From: Truepera sp. bin119
GTDB lineage: Bacteria; Deinococcota; Deinococci; Deinococcales; Trueperaceae
Direction of reading: 5' to 3'
NCBI GenBank assembly: GCA_002239005.1
Contig: MPNL01000011.1
Location: forward strand, 1 to 64,000
DNA length: 64,000 bases
A model generated the notes under the pieces. That model was not told the DNA's origin and did no database searches. It worked only from the letters and a program-made list of their open reading frames with translations. Each line of letters starts with the position of its first letter. Positions within the stretch are counted from its first letter, which is position 1. Below are positions 44,626 through 53,394 of this stretch, piece by piece. A program made the position numbers and the translations under genes.

Positions 44626-47247
44626 CTACTCAAGCTGTGCCAAGTTCTCCTCCACCCGGCCGATCATCTCCTCTGTCTCTGCCAGGCGTGCCCTCTCCTC
44701 TTCGACCACGGCCGAGGGGGCGTTGTGAACAAACTTTTCATTTTTGAGCTTTCTTGAACTCCGATCGCGATCCCTCTCCAGCCTTGCGAGCCGCTTCCGT
44801 TGGCGGTCGCGCCACTCGTCAACGGCAATGAGCCCTTCGAACGGCAAGACAATATCGATGTCCGGCACCGCCTGGGAGAGGGCGGTGCCTCCAGGCGCCC
44901 AGTCCAGCAGTTCCACACGGGTGAGACTCTCGAACACCCTGCGGTTGTCAAAGATCACTGCTGCCGAGGGACCGCCCGCAAAGATCGGCACGATCTGAGA
45001 GGGTGGCAGATCAACCTCTGAGCGGAGGTTTCTCACCGCCCCGACCGCCTCCTGAAGCCTCTCGAAATCCCGCTCTGCCTCCGGATCGAGGAGAGACTCC
45101 TCGGTCCGCGGCCAAGAGGACCAGCCGAGCTGCTGCTCACCACCTTTGAACCGCTCGTAGATCTCCGAAGTGATGAAGGGGATAAGGGGATGGAGAAGTT
45201 TAAGGATGGTGGTAAGGGTCCTACTGAGCACCTGGCAGGTACGCGGGTCGCTCTCGCGCAGCGCCAGCTTGGACGCCTCGAGGTACCAGTCGCAGAACTC
45301 ACTCCACACGAAGTCATACATCACCCGATTAGCCTGGCCCAGATCGAAAGCCTCTAAGTGATCAGTGACCTCCCGGATGACACGCTGAAGGCGACTTAGC
45401 ATCCACCGGTCGGCCAGGCTCTCGGGCGGCCCCTCTTCAGTATCAGGATCGACATTCATGAAGGTGAAGCGGGCAGCGTTCCACAGCTTATTGTTGAAAT
45501 TTCGGCCCATCTCCACCCGCCGCGGGTCCCAGCGGATATCCTGACCGCCTGTCGAGGCGTAGGTCATAGCAAAGCGGAGGGCGTCTGCGCCGTACTCGTC
45601 TATCACCTCAAGGGGGTCGATGCCGTTATCCTTCGACTTCGACATCTTCCGACCCTGCCCATCCAGGATCAGGCCGTGGAGCAGGATGTGGTCGAAGGGA
45701 CGCACGCCGGTGAAGTGGTAGCCAGACATCTGCATACGTGCCACCCAGAAGAAGAGGATGTCATAGCCGGTAACTAGCACCGAAGTCGGATAGAACTTCT
45801 GGAAATAGGGGTCCTCCGTGTCTGGCCAACCCAGAGTCGAAAACGGCCACAGGTTCGAGGAAAACCAGGTGTCGAACACGTCGGGGTCTTGCACAAGATC
45901 CAGGTGTCGGTAGCGGGGATCGTCGGGCGGGTCGGTGAAGGGGTCGTTAGGGTCGGGCACGAAAATGTTTCCCTCAGCATCGTACCAAGCGGGGATCTGG
46001 TGACCCCACCACAGCTGCCGCGAGATGTTCCAGTGCCGGAGCTTCCTGAGCCAGTCCCAGTTCACCTTGGTGTAACGGTCGGGGTGGATGCGCATCTCCC
46101 CGCCCTCAAGACCGCACAACACCCGTTCGGCAGCGGAATCGGTGTCGTAGAACCACTGCATGGACAGAATCGGCTCCACCGGCTCCCGGGTGCGCTGGGA
46201 GAGGCCGACAGGGATAGTATAGTCCTCAGCCGAGATCAGGGTTCCCTCGTCCCGCAGGGCCTTGACGACGTGCCGGCGTGCCTCGAAGCGATCCATCCCT
46301 CGGAAGGCCGTGGGCACAAGCTCCCCGGTGAGGCGGGCGTTCAGGTCGATCACACTGGGGCGGGGGAGGCTGTGGCGCTCACCGACCTCGAAGTCGGTCG
46401 GGTCGTGGGCTGGGGTGATCTTCAGTGCCCCGGTGCCAAAGTCTTTCTCTACCGCCTCGTCAGCAATCACCGGCACCCAGCGGTCGCTCAAGGGGATACG
46501 TACCTCCTCATCAAGGAGGTCGCGGAAGCGGTCGTCCTCCGGATGAACAGCCACCGCTACATCGGCAAAGATGGTTTCGGGCCGAACGGTGGCAATTTTG
46601 AGGCAACCTCCATCGCGTCTCCCATAGCCGAGGGTATAGAGCTTTCCAAGCCGCTCCTCGCGGTCCACCTCGAGCTCGGACAGGGTGGTCTGGCTCACGG
46701 GATCCCAGTTCACGATCCGCTCACCACGGTAGACAAGCCCCTGGTGATAGAGATCCACAAACTGCTTGCGCACCGCCCTGCTGAGACCCTCATCCATGGT
46801 GAAGCGAGTCCTACCCCAGTCAGCTGAAATGCCCAGCCGCTGAAGCTGCTCGAGGATGATTCCACCGTGCTTCTCCTTCCAAGCCCACACGCGCTCGACA
46901 AAGGCCTCGCGCCCCAGGTCGTGACGGCTCACATCCTCTTCGCGCAAGGCTCGCTCCACCACCACTTGGGTGGTGATGCCCGCATGGTCAGTTCCGGGCT
47001 GATAGAGGGTCTCATATCCCTGCATCCGTCTGAACCGGATTAGAGCATCGATGATGGTATTCTCGAAGGCATGTCCGAGATGGAGGCTACCGGTTACATT
47101 CGGTGGTGGAATCACTATGCAAAACGGCTCGCGCCCGCTGTCAGCCCTAGCCTCGAATGGTTCCTCGGCCCAGCGCTTAGCCCAGCGCCCTTCGACCACA
47201 AAGGGATCGTACCGACTCGCCAACTCTCGGATAACCGTCGCGCACAT
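44626..47247 (-). CDS. valS: Valyl-tRNA synthetase
   Basis: 873-aa class I ValRS. The HIGH-type motif is PPNVTGSLHLGHAF, the KMSKS motif is GRKMSKSKDN, the editing (CP1) domain lies between, and the C-terminal coiled coil ends AQLE. I place the start at the ATG at 47247 with GGGAGG upstream: the family N-terminus SRYDPFVVEGRWAKRW begins a few residues later, and the longer frame to 47334 reads through the T-box attenuator. Expression is predicted to be induced by uncharged tRNA(Val) through that leader. Confidence 0.97.
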   Translation of the reverse strand: MCATVIRELASRYDPFVVEGRWAKRWAEEPFEARADSGREPFCIVIPPPNVTGSLHLGHAFENTIIDALIRFRRMQGYETLYQPGTDHAGITTQVVVERALREEDVSRHDLGREAFVERVWAWKEKHGGIILEQLQRLGISADWGRTRFTMDEGLSRAVRKQFVDLYHQGLVYRGERIVNWDPVSQTTLSELEVDREERLGKLYTLGYGRRDGGCLKIATVRPETIFADVAVAVHPEDDRFRDLLDEEVRIPLSDRWVPVIADEAVEKDFGTGALKITPAHDPTDFEVGERHSLPRPSVIDLNARLTGELVPTAFRGMDRFEARRHVVKALRDEGTLISAEDYTIPVGLSQRTREPVEPILSMQWFYDTDSAAERVLCGLEGGEMRIHPDRYTKVNWDWLRKLRHWNISRQLWWGHQIPAWYDAEGNIFVPDPNDPFTDPPDDPRYRHLDLVQDPDVFDTWFSSNLWPFSTLGWPDTEDPYFQKFYPTSVLVTGYDILFFWVARMQMSGYHFTGVRPFDHILLHGLILDGQGRKMSKSKDNGIDPLEVIDEYGADALRFAMTYASTGGQDIRWDPRRVEMGRNFNNKLWNAARFTFMNVDPDTEEGPPESLADRWMLSRLQRVIREVTDHLEAFDLGQANRVMYDFVWSEFCDWYLEASKLALRESDPRTCQVLSRTLTTILKLLHPLIPFITSEIYERFKGGEQQLGWSSWPRTEESLLDPEAERDFERLQEAVGAVRNLRSEVDLPPSQIVPIFAGGPSAAVIFDNRRVFESLTRVELLDWAPGGTALSQAVPDIDIVLPFEGLIAVDEWRDRQRKRLARLERDRDRSSRKLKNEKFVHNAPSAVVEEERARLAETEEMIGRVEENLAQLE

Positions 47248-47289
47248 GGGCAACCTCCCACGAAGCCCCATCTCGTGTAACAGAGAGTA

Positions 47290-47569
47290 AGGCCCGCCCG
47301 TCGGATTTGCGGACGGGGCGCACCAGCCTGGCATCGCAACCCCGCGGTACCACCGCAGTTCCCCGCACTTGCGTCGGGACGCTCATTGAGCCGCAACTCT
47401 CGGGACGGCGTCCGGAGGGTCTACTTGGTCCTAAGACCTTTCTTCCTCGAAGATCATGACCGGTGTCCGGCTGAACCGCAGGCGACGTTCGCCATCCATA
47501 CCCGACCCGGCTTCCAGCCTCTGACCGGAACTCTCTGTAGGGCAGAGGGATAACTACTCCTCCCACGTA
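47290..47569 (-). promoter_or_regulatory. T-box riboswitch leader of valS
   Basis: Minus-strand leader between the promoter and valS. Elements in order: GGAGTAGT near 47562 (Stem I AGTA-like bulge), AGAGAG (47536-47531), a specifier context GGCGAAC-GTC-GCC with the valine codon GTC at 47486-47484, the T-box core GGTGGTACCGCG (47354-47343), and a downstream hairpin CCCGTC ... GACGGG followed by a T-rich stretch. The codon matches the downstream gene. It should read uncharged tRNA(Val). Whether the 3' hairpin ends transcription or masks translation is less certain. Confidence 0.85.
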
Positions 47570-47575
47570 TCAGGG

Positions 47576-47605
47576 AGTATAGCTAAAGTGCACAGCTGCA
47601 AACAA
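47576..47605 (-). promoter_or_regulatory. Promoter of valS
   Basis: TTGTTT (47605-47600) and TATACT (47581-47576) on the minus strand with an 18-nt spacer. It places the transcript start just ahead of the T-box leader, about 320 nt before the valS ATG. Confidence 0.6.
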
Positions 47606-47644
47606 GACCTGAACGCGAAGTGAGGTGAGGTAGATCCCCATCCC

Positions 47645-47668
47645 GCGAAGGCCGGATCAGACCTTCGC
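47645..47668 (-). terminator. Hairpin after mrp
   Basis: 7-bp perfect stem GCGAAGG (47645-47651) and CCTTCGC (47662-47668) with a 10-nt loop, 34 nt beyond the mrp stop and before the valS promoter. It has no U-tract. Confidence 0.35.
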
Positions 47669-47701
47669 TACAGGTGGAGTGACCTCCCAAAGCCGCTTTC
47701 C

Positions 47702-48754
47702 TCACAGGACGGGAAGCTGCATCATCACCTGCACGCTGATCCGTCCAGCGAGTCTCCTGGACACACTCCAGAACGCTTGGGCCTGAGGGTCGTCAGGGTC
47801 CACAAGCACAATAGGCTTCCCCTGGTCTCCAGACTCACGGACAGACCGCGCTATGGGGATCTGTCCTAGAAGAGGCAGATCCTCGGATTCGGCGAAAGCC
47901 TCTGCTCCCCCCTCTCCGAAGATGTAGTCGCGTGTCCCATCCGGTAGTCGGTAATAGGCCATATTCTCGATCACGCCAAGGACAGGGATGTGGGTCTTGC
48001 GAAACATATTGTAGGCACGGCGCACATCAAGGAGTGCTATGTCTTGAGGGGTGGTGACTAGGACCGCTCCGGTCACGGGCACGAGCTGACTCAGCGACAG
48101 CTGCACATCCCCTGTCCCGGGAGGAAGATCGACCACGAGATAGTCGAGTTCACCCCACAGAGTCTGGTTCAGCATCTGGTTCAGGGTGCCGTGCAGGATC
48201 GGACCCCGCCAAGTCAGTGCTTGACCGTCCTCCACGAGATTGGCGATCGAAATGATTCTCACGCCGTAGCTCTTGAGCGGCAGGATGTGCTTCTTGTCAT
48301 CCGCCATTAGGCGACTGCCCTCCACGGCGAACATCTTGCCCTGGCTCGGTCCGTAGATGTCGGCATCCAAGAGACCCACCGCAGCCCGATCGATCGCTAG
48401 GCTAGCAGCCAAGTTGGCAGCCACAGTGGACTTACCTACCCCACCTTTGCCAGACCCGACAACGACGATGTTTCTTACTCCAGGAAGAGGCTCTTTCTGG
48501 GGACCACGCACCGAGGCGCCGAAGGAGATATCGATCCGTTCGGCACCGGTACCCTCCAGGGCCGTCCGCACCCCGGCCTCGATTCGGTCCCTATACGGGC
48601 ACGCAGGCGTGGTGAGTTCGATGCGAACCGAGATCGAAACCCCATCGACCTCAACGCGATCGACCATTCCGAGGCTTACGAGGTCCTGCTGAAGCTCTGG
48701 GTCGGGGACCTCTCGGAGCACTTCGATAACGGCTGCTTTGTCGATGACTCCCAT
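47702..48754 (-). CDS. mrp: Mrp/ApbC-type Fe-S cluster carrier ATPase
   Basis: 350-aa P-loop protein that carries or inserts Fe-S clusters. An N-terminal MIP18/DUF59 domain (about 1-85, VIEVLREVPDPELQQDLVSLGMV) is followed by the Mrp ATPase with the deviant Walker A GKGGVGKST and DLPPGTGDVQLSLSQ. The C-terminal CxxC usual in Mrp is not visible, which is worth noting. The family start MGVIDKAAV is at 48754, with TAGGCT seven nt upstream and no RBS; the frame to 48850 is rejected. Confidence 0.93.
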   Translation of the reverse strand: MGVIDKAAVIEVLREVPDPELQQDLVSLGMVDRVEVDGVSISVRIELTTPACPYRDRIEAGVRTALEGTGAERIDISFGASVRGPQKEPLPGVRNIVVVGSGKGGVGKSTVAANLAASLAIDRAAVGLLDADIYGPSQGKMFAVEGSRLMADDKKHILPLKSYGVRIISIANLVEDGQALTWRGPILHGTLNQMLNQTLWGELDYLVVDLPPGTGDVQLSLSQLVPVTGAVLVTTPQDIALLDVRRAYNMFRKTHIPVLGVIENMAYYRLPDGTRDYIFGEGGAEAFAESEDLPLLGQIPIARSVRESGDQGKPIVLVDPDDPQAQAFWSVSRRLAGRISVQVMMQLPVL

Positions 48755-48761
48755 AGGACGC

Positions 48762-48767
48762 AGCCTA
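48762..48767 (-). promoter_or_regulatory. Leaderless -10 box of mrp (TAGGCT)
   Basis: TAGGCT on the minus strand followed by 7 nt and the ATG at 48754, with no RBS. Same hexamer as gatC. Confidence 0.5.
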
Positions 48768-48817
48768 GCAGGCGGCTCCGGTGGTGACAAGGTGAAAATG
48801 AAAGCCCTGATGATCGG

Positions 48818-48847
48818 TTGTTCTAAAGCATAGTGTGCGGCTATACT
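48818..48847 (+). promoter_or_regulatory. Promoter of the pseudokinase gene
   Basis: TTGTTC (48818-48823) and TATACT (48842-48847), 18-nt spacer. The predicted leader of about 78 nt ends in a hairpin that includes the RBS. Confidence 0.55.
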
Positions 48848-48898
48848 CATTTCGTGCGCAGCACTCGGGGGACCCGCAGTCAGCGCATAGAGTGCGCA

Positions 48899-48925
48899 CG
48901 GGCCTCCACGGCCCGCGGAGGCCCG
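48899..48925 (+). promoter_or_regulatory. RBS-sequestering hairpin ahead of the pseudokinase gene
   Basis: 9-bp perfect stem CGGGCCTCC (48899-48907) and GGAGGCCCG (48917-48925), loop of 9 nt. The Shine-Dalgarno GGAGG (48917-48921) is inside the 3' strand and the ATG follows at 48931, so folding would hide the ribosome site. Confidence 0.6.
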
Positions 48926-48930
48926 ACTTT

Positions 48931-50466
48931 ATGAGCCGGCCGACCCGCTTTCACGCCCAAGAGTTATTCGCCAGCCAGGGTGACGTGACCACCTACCGCG
49001 GTCTCGACCCGTTGACGGGATTGCCGGTTCTGATCTACCGCTTCCAGGGCCACCCCAAGGCGGACATCGGCATCCTTGAATCCGAGAACATCCTCAGCAT
49101 CCTCGAGAGTGGCATAAGAGGCGGTCAGGGAGAACTGGTGGCGGCCTACTCGCCTAAATACCATCCCCCCAGCCAGCGATCAATCAACATGCTGCTCCCG
49201 CTCGCAATCGAGGCGTTTCGGGGCTTGGCAGCCGCCGCGTGTGTGTCCCTGGTCCACGGCGACCTGCGCCCAGAACGCCTCATGGTGTCCGGTGAGCACC
49301 TGCTCATCGAGGGATTCGGGGTACCGTGGGTTCCAGAGGACACCACCTTCCTCCCCCCGGAGTACGACGGTCAGGGAACCCTCGCCGGGGATGTCTACGC
49401 GCTGACGGTAGCCCTCAAACTCCTGGGATACGAACCGCTCCCACCTGAACTAGATGCCATCCTGTCAGACTGTCTGCATACCGATCCGGCAGCAAGGCCG
49501 ATGGCTCACGAGGTATATGAACGCCTCAACGGAGTATCCCGTAATCTGATCCATCCTACCGAACCCATCTACCAGGATATCGAGAGTGGTGAACCCTCGA
49601 GGGTGGCGCGGTCCGACCATCCGACCCTAGGCATCTCGGAGGACCTCCGCCCCACCCTCCCTACAACCGATACAGCCCCACCCGACCTGACCGTCGGGAA
49701 GTCCGAGTTCGACCTCGACTTCGACGAGATCACCTCCTTTCCCGGCTTCAAATTAGGTGCACCGAACCTTCAAGAGGAACCTTCGGAACATAGACCGACC
49801 GTACCGAATCCCGCCGAGCAACCCGACACTGCCACTTCGCCAAGCACCACCAACGCCGGCGGCGATCAGGGAGTTCAAGGGGCCTCATCACAGACCCTGG
49901 CGCCCGAGGGATCCCGCAGGAGGCCGGAGCGCCGATCCTCTAGCCACCGTGCCGACCCAAGCGACGGCACCGCCAAGGGCCTCCCGCCCGGCGCAATCCA
50001 TCAAGCCGACAAGGGCTTTGATGGCTCTCCACCGACCAGCTTTAGCCCAGAGAGCAAGCCTCAGAAGAACCAAGAATCTCACCCCTCCCACAGGCGAACC
50101 ATCTTTCTCGCGCTCATCCTCGTCGCCGCTCTCCTGCTCGCCTTCCTCGCAACGCTGAGGCAGCGGTCAAACCGAATCACTACCCCCCAAGCGAGGCAAA
50201 CTATCAGCTATATCCTCGACGCCCTAGTCGAGCCGGACAACCTCCCCCCCGTTAAGCTCGTCGTTATCGAGAGCCCGGACAACTCGAAGTTCGCCCCCGG
50301 CTCGAGTCTCGGATCCGTGCCGCGAAAGATCGTGCTCGACCAGCCCGGCACCTGGCGTCTCCAAGGGAGGCTCCAGGATCGCCACTCTCCCGAGGTCACC
50401 ATCATAATTCCCAACGACCGCACCTTCACCGTGACGATCCCCACCCTAGATTCCGACACCCCCTGA
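48931..50466 (+). CDS. Membrane-anchored Ser/Thr-kinase-like pseudokinase
   Basis: 511 aa. A kinase-like domain (about 8-200) has HGDLRPER (109-116) in place of HRDLKPEN and LIEGFG (125-130) in place of the DFG segment. The usual catalytic-loop Asn, the DFG Asp and a clear beta-3 Lys are missing, while D111 remains. A Pro/Ser/Thr-rich linker (about 210-385), one membrane helix (about 387-409) and a roughly 100-residue extracytoplasmic beta domain follow. The layout resembles bacterial receptor kinases, but catalysis is doubtful. It begins an operon-like run towards guaA (23 nt gap), although guaA has its own -10 box. Confidence 0.72.
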   Translation: MSRPTRFHAQELFASQGDVTTYRGLDPLTGLPVLIYRFQGHPKADIGILESENILSILESGIRGGQGELVAAYSPKYHPPSQRSINMLLPLAIEAFRGLAAAACVSLVHGDLRPERLMVSGEHLLIEGFGVPWVPEDTTFLPPEYDGQGTLAGDVYALTVALKLLGYEPLPPELDAILSDCLHTDPAARPMAHEVYERLNGVSRNLIHPTEPIYQDIESGEPSRVARSDHPTLGISEDLRPTLPTTDTAPPDLTVGKSEFDLDFDEITSFPGFKLGAPNLQEEPSEHRPTVPNPAEQPDTATSPSTTNAGGDQGVQGASSQTLAPEGSRRRPERRSSSHRADPSDGTAKGLPPGAIHQADKGFDGSPPTSFSPESKPQKNQESHPSHRRTIFLALILVAALLLAFLATLRQRSNRITTPQARQTISYILDALVEPDNLPPVKLVVIESPDNSKFAPGSSLGSVPRKIVLDQPGTWRLQGRLQDRHSPEVTIIIPNDRTFTVTIPTLDSDTP

Positions 50467-50477
50467 ACCGCTCAGGG

Positions 50478-50483
50478 TAAGCT
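50478..50483 (+). promoter_or_regulatory. Leaderless -10 box of guaA (TAAGCT)
   Basis: TAAGCT followed by 6 nt and the guaA ATG at 50490, with no RBS. It lies 12 nt after the preceding stop. Confidence 0.55.
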
Positions 50484-50489
50484 CGCTTC

Positions 50490-52022
50490 ATGGCGAGCGT
50501 TGTGGTCGTCGACTACGGATCCCAGTACACCCGTCTGATCACCCGAAGACTGCGCGAACTGAAAGTCTTCTCCATAATCGCCCAACCCGAGACCAGCACT
50601 AAGGATCTACAAGCCTACGAACCTGCGGGGGTGATCCTCTCGGGCGGCCCGCAGAGCGTCTATGACGAGGGAGCATCGGGCATTCCACCCGGGCTTCTCG
50701 ACTCCGGCCTACCGATCCTCGCCATCTGTTACGGCATGCAACTCCTCGCCACGAAGCTTGGAGGTCAGGTCGACCCCAACTCCATCCGTGAATATGGCAA
50801 GACCACCCTCGAGAGTTTCGGCGGTCACTTGTTTGAGGGGATCGAGGGTGAATTCGTGGCCTGGATGAGCCACGGAGACTCGGTCTCCCGCGTACCTGCA
50901 GGGTTCCAGGTCACCGGAGCCACCGCCGACACCCAAGTCGCAGCCATGGAGGACCTCGAGCGAGGATACTACGCGCTCCAGTTCCATCCCGAAGTGCAGC
51001 ATACCCCCAAGGGCCTTACTCTGCTCGAGAACTTCCTCCAGCAGATCGGTATCGACCGAACCTGGACCCCGAACAATATCGTCGACTCCCTAACCTGCGA
51101 GGTCCAAGAGCGGGTCGGAGGCGGGAGGGTCCTCTTAGGCATCTCCGGGGGAGTGGATTCGAGTACCCTGGGGCTGCTACTACACCGCGCACTCGGCGAT
51201 AGACTCCACGCCGTCTTTGTAGATCACGGTCTCCTCCGGCAGGGAGAGGCTGAGGAGGTGGAGGGGGCACTCCGCGACTTAGGAATCGACCTGACCGTAA
51301 TCAATGCCGCCGACCGTTTCCTGAAAGCCCTCAAGGGTGTGAAGGATCCAGAGCGAAAACGCAAGAGGATTGGCCGAGAATTCATCGAGGTGTTTAACGC
51401 CTGCGCGCTATCCTTGCAGAACAAGTTCGGCACCATCCGGTACCTGGCCCAAGGGACCCTCTATCCTGACATCATCGAGTCAGCGGGCAGCCACGGTGCG
51501 GCCAATATCAAGTCCCACCACAATGTCGGTGGACTTCCCACCAACCTCACTTTCGAACTCATTGAGCCTTTCCGCAATCTGTTCAAGGATGAAGTTAGGG
51601 AGATCGCCAAGACCTTGGGACTGCCCCAGGAATTGCGAAGGCGACATCCGTTCCCAGGACCGGGATTCGCGATCCGCTGCATCGGGGAGGTGACTTCGGA
51701 ACGACTAGATATCCTTCGGCGGGTGGATGATATCTTCGTGACCGGTCTGCGCGAGTTTGGGCTCTACGACGACACCTGGCAAGCGTTAGCGATCCTGACC
51801 CCGCTCCGATCTGTGGGCGTGATGGGAGATGGTCGCACTTACGCCCATACCGTGGCGCTTAGGGCCGTCTCGAGCGTAGACGGCATGACTGCGGACTGGA
51901 CTCGTCTTCCCTACGACTTCCTCGCTACGGTCTCCAATCGAATCGTGAATGGCGTTCCCGAGGTTAACCGCATCGTCTACGACATCACCAGCAAACCCCC
52001 GGGCACCATCGAATGGGAGTGA
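50490..52022 (+). CDS. guaA: GMP synthase (glutamine-hydrolysing)
   Basis: 510-aa GuaA, converting XMP to GMP. The N-terminal class I glutamine amidotransferase carries the nucleophile Cys in ICYGMQLL and the His/Glu pair in FHPEV. The ATP-pyrophosphatase domain has [15 protein letters not shown]. The dimerisation domain ends KPPGTIEWE. Full length. Probably transcribed from its own leaderless promoter. Confidence 0.98.
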   Translation: MASVVVVDYGSQYTRLITRRLRELKVFSIIAQPETSTKDLQAYEPAGVILSGGPQSVYDEGASGIPPGLLDSGLPILAICYGMQLLATKLGGQVDPNSIREYGKTTLESFGGHLFEGIEGEFVAWMSHGDSVSRVPAGFQVTGATADTQVAAMEDLERGYYALQFHPEVQHTPKGLTLLENFLQQIGIDRTWTPNNIVDSLTCEVQERVGGGRVLLGISGGVDSSTLGLLLHRALGDRLHAVFVDHGLLRQGEAEEVEGALRDLGIDLTVINAADRFLKALKGVKDPERKRKRIGREFIEVFNACALSLQNKFGTIRYLAQGTLYPDIIESAGSHGAANIKSHHNVGGLPTNLTFELIEPFRNLFKDEVREIAKTLGLPQELRRRHPFPGPGFAIRCIGEVTSERLDILRRVDDIFVTGLREFGLYDDTWQALAILTPLRSVGVMGDGRTYAHTVALRAVSSVDGMTADWTRLPYDFLATVSNRIVNGVPEVNRIVYDITSKPPGTIEWE

Positions 52023-52161
52023 CCGGCAGCCGGGCGTAACATGAGCGCCTCTCCGGAATCACTTCCAGATCGACCCGATGGCCGGGGAGCGAACTTGCGA
52101 AGCACCTAAGTTTTAAAGAGCGGGTTGGGACGTCTCTCGCGACGATTCACCCTTTGGATGG

Positions 52162-52167
52162 TAGACT
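52162..52167 (+). promoter_or_regulatory. Leaderless -10 box of hrcA (TAGACT)
   Basis: TGG-TAGACT followed by 5 nt and the hrcA ATG at 52173. No RBS and no CIRCE inverted repeat are visible here. Confidence 0.6.
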
Positions 52168-52172
52168 AAAGT

Positions 52173-53135
52173 ATGTTGAGTGAGCGCCGGTCCCGCATCC
52201 TCAACCTCGTCGCCGAGTTCTACATTCGCTCGGCTCACCCTGTCCCCTCCTCCGGAATCGCCAGATGGCTGGAGATCAGCAGCGCCACAGTCCGCAATGA
52301 GTTCGGGGCCCTCGAGGACCGCGGATTCCTGCAACAGCCACACACTTCTGCAGGCCGGGTGCCGACCGCCAAAGGTTTTGGAGCCTACGCTCGGCACTTC
52401 ATCCCTCCGCGGCGACTACCCGCCCGGCACCGACAGATCGTCAGCAGACGGCTCTCCAGCGTGCACGGCGAACGCCTCCTCAGGGAGATTGCCAATGTCG
52501 CTGCAGAGCTCTCTAGTTACGCCGTTGTGGTGACCCTCCCGGCGGACGACACTATAAAGGCTATAGAGATCCATCTCTCTCTTCTCTCATCACGCAGGCT
52601 ACTAGCCGTAGTCATTCTCGAAAATGGATTGGTTCGGCAGATAGGCGTAGAACTCGATCCAGTTCCCGATATCAAGACCATTGGTGCCGCAGAGCGGCAG
52701 TTGCGGCAACTCTCACTCCCGATCGGTATTATCCCCGAAGCACTTAGGGGCATTGCCACGCACGCGGAACCTGAACTCGCCCGCACCCTCACGGCGGTGG
52801 CGCAGTCCTGGTCTGAGGTAGCCCCTCCCCGGCTGTTCAGTCAGGGTCTCACCAACCTGCTAGCGGAGCCCGAGTCGCAGGACCCCGACTTCGTTCGTGT
52901 GGCGGTGCAACAGTTCGAATCACCGCCACGTACCGACCGAGCCAAGGGTGGTCCGCTCACGGTCCAGTTCGACGACGCCCTCGCCGCTATCACCGCTCGC
53001 CTCCGATTCGGAACGAGTTGGGGCACGCTCACACTCCTTGGCCCCACCCGGATGCGCTACCCGGAAGCACTGATGATCGCTCGAGGCGTGTCGGACGCCG
53101 CCATGGACAACTTTCCCCAAAGGAAGATTGAGTAG
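52173..53135 (+). CDS. hrcA: Heat-inducible transcription repressor HrcA
   Basis: 320-aa HrcA, which binds CIRCE operators ahead of groE and dnaK operons. The N-terminal winged helix has RRSRILNLVAEFYIRSAHPV and SSATVRNEFGALEDRGFLQQPHTSAGRVPT, the HrcA hallmark. The GAF-like C-terminal part is more diverged. No CIRCE site is found in this window, so its targets lie elsewhere. It heads an hrcA-moaD-moaE run, and its stop codon is part of the moaD -10 box. Confidence 0.93.
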   Translation: MLSERRSRILNLVAEFYIRSAHPVPSSGIARWLEISSATVRNEFGALEDRGFLQQPHTSAGRVPTAKGFGAYARHFIPPRRLPARHRQIVSRRLSSVHGERLLREIANVAAELSSYAVVVTLPADDTIKAIEIHLSLLSSRRLLAVVILENGLVRQIGVELDPVPDIKTIGAAERQLRQLSLPIGIIPEALRGIATHAEPELARTLTAVAQSWSEVAPPRLFSQGLTNLLAEPESQDPDFVRVAVQQFESPPRTDRAKGGPLTVQFDDALAAITARLRFGTSWGTLTLLGPTRMRYPEALMIARGVSDAAMDNFPQRKIE

Positions 53136-53138
53136 ACT
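53133..53138 (+). promoter_or_regulatory. Leaderless -10 box of moaD overlapping the hrcA stop (TAGACT)
   Basis: TAGACT begins with the TAG stop of hrcA (53133-53135) and is followed by 6 nt and the moaD ATG at 53145. There is no RBS. Confidence 0.55.
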
Positions 53139-53144
53139 GGCACC

Positions 53145-53384
53145 ATGAGGGTCACCACCCTGCTCTTCGCCAGCCTGCGGGAGTCCGCCGGGTGGGGCAC
53201 AATGGACCTTGAGGTCCCCGCCGGCTCAACCGTGCGAGATGTTGCGGACCGGCTGGAGCGAGAAATCGATGGGCTCACTCTGCAGGGAGCTCTCTGCGCC
53301 GTTAACGAGTTGTACTCCCGACCGGACGCCACCCTCGCTGAGGGAGACCGCCTAGCGTTCCTCCCTCCCGTTGCGGGAGGGTAG
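53145..53384 (+). CDS. moaD: Molybdopterin synthase sulfur carrier subunit
   Basis: 79-aa ubiquitin-like MoaD ending in the Gly-Gly tail that carries the thiocarboxylate (VAGG). Typical features are FASLRESAG at the N-terminus, VPAGSTVRDVADRLE, and GDRLAFLPPVAGG. It works with MoaE to insert dithiolene sulfur into molybdopterin. moaE begins 10 nt downstream. Confidence 0.93.
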   Translation: MRVTTLLFASLRESAGWGTMDLEVPAGSTVRDVADRLEREIDGLTLQGALCAVNELYSRPDATLAEGDRLAFLPPVAGG

Positions 53385-53394
53385 ATACCTCACC

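Noticed and set aside
47248-47334. Longer N-terminus of ValRS (frame open to 47334)
   Set aside because: These codons run through the T-box attenuator hairpin, have no family similarity, and a good RBS precedes the ATG at 47247.
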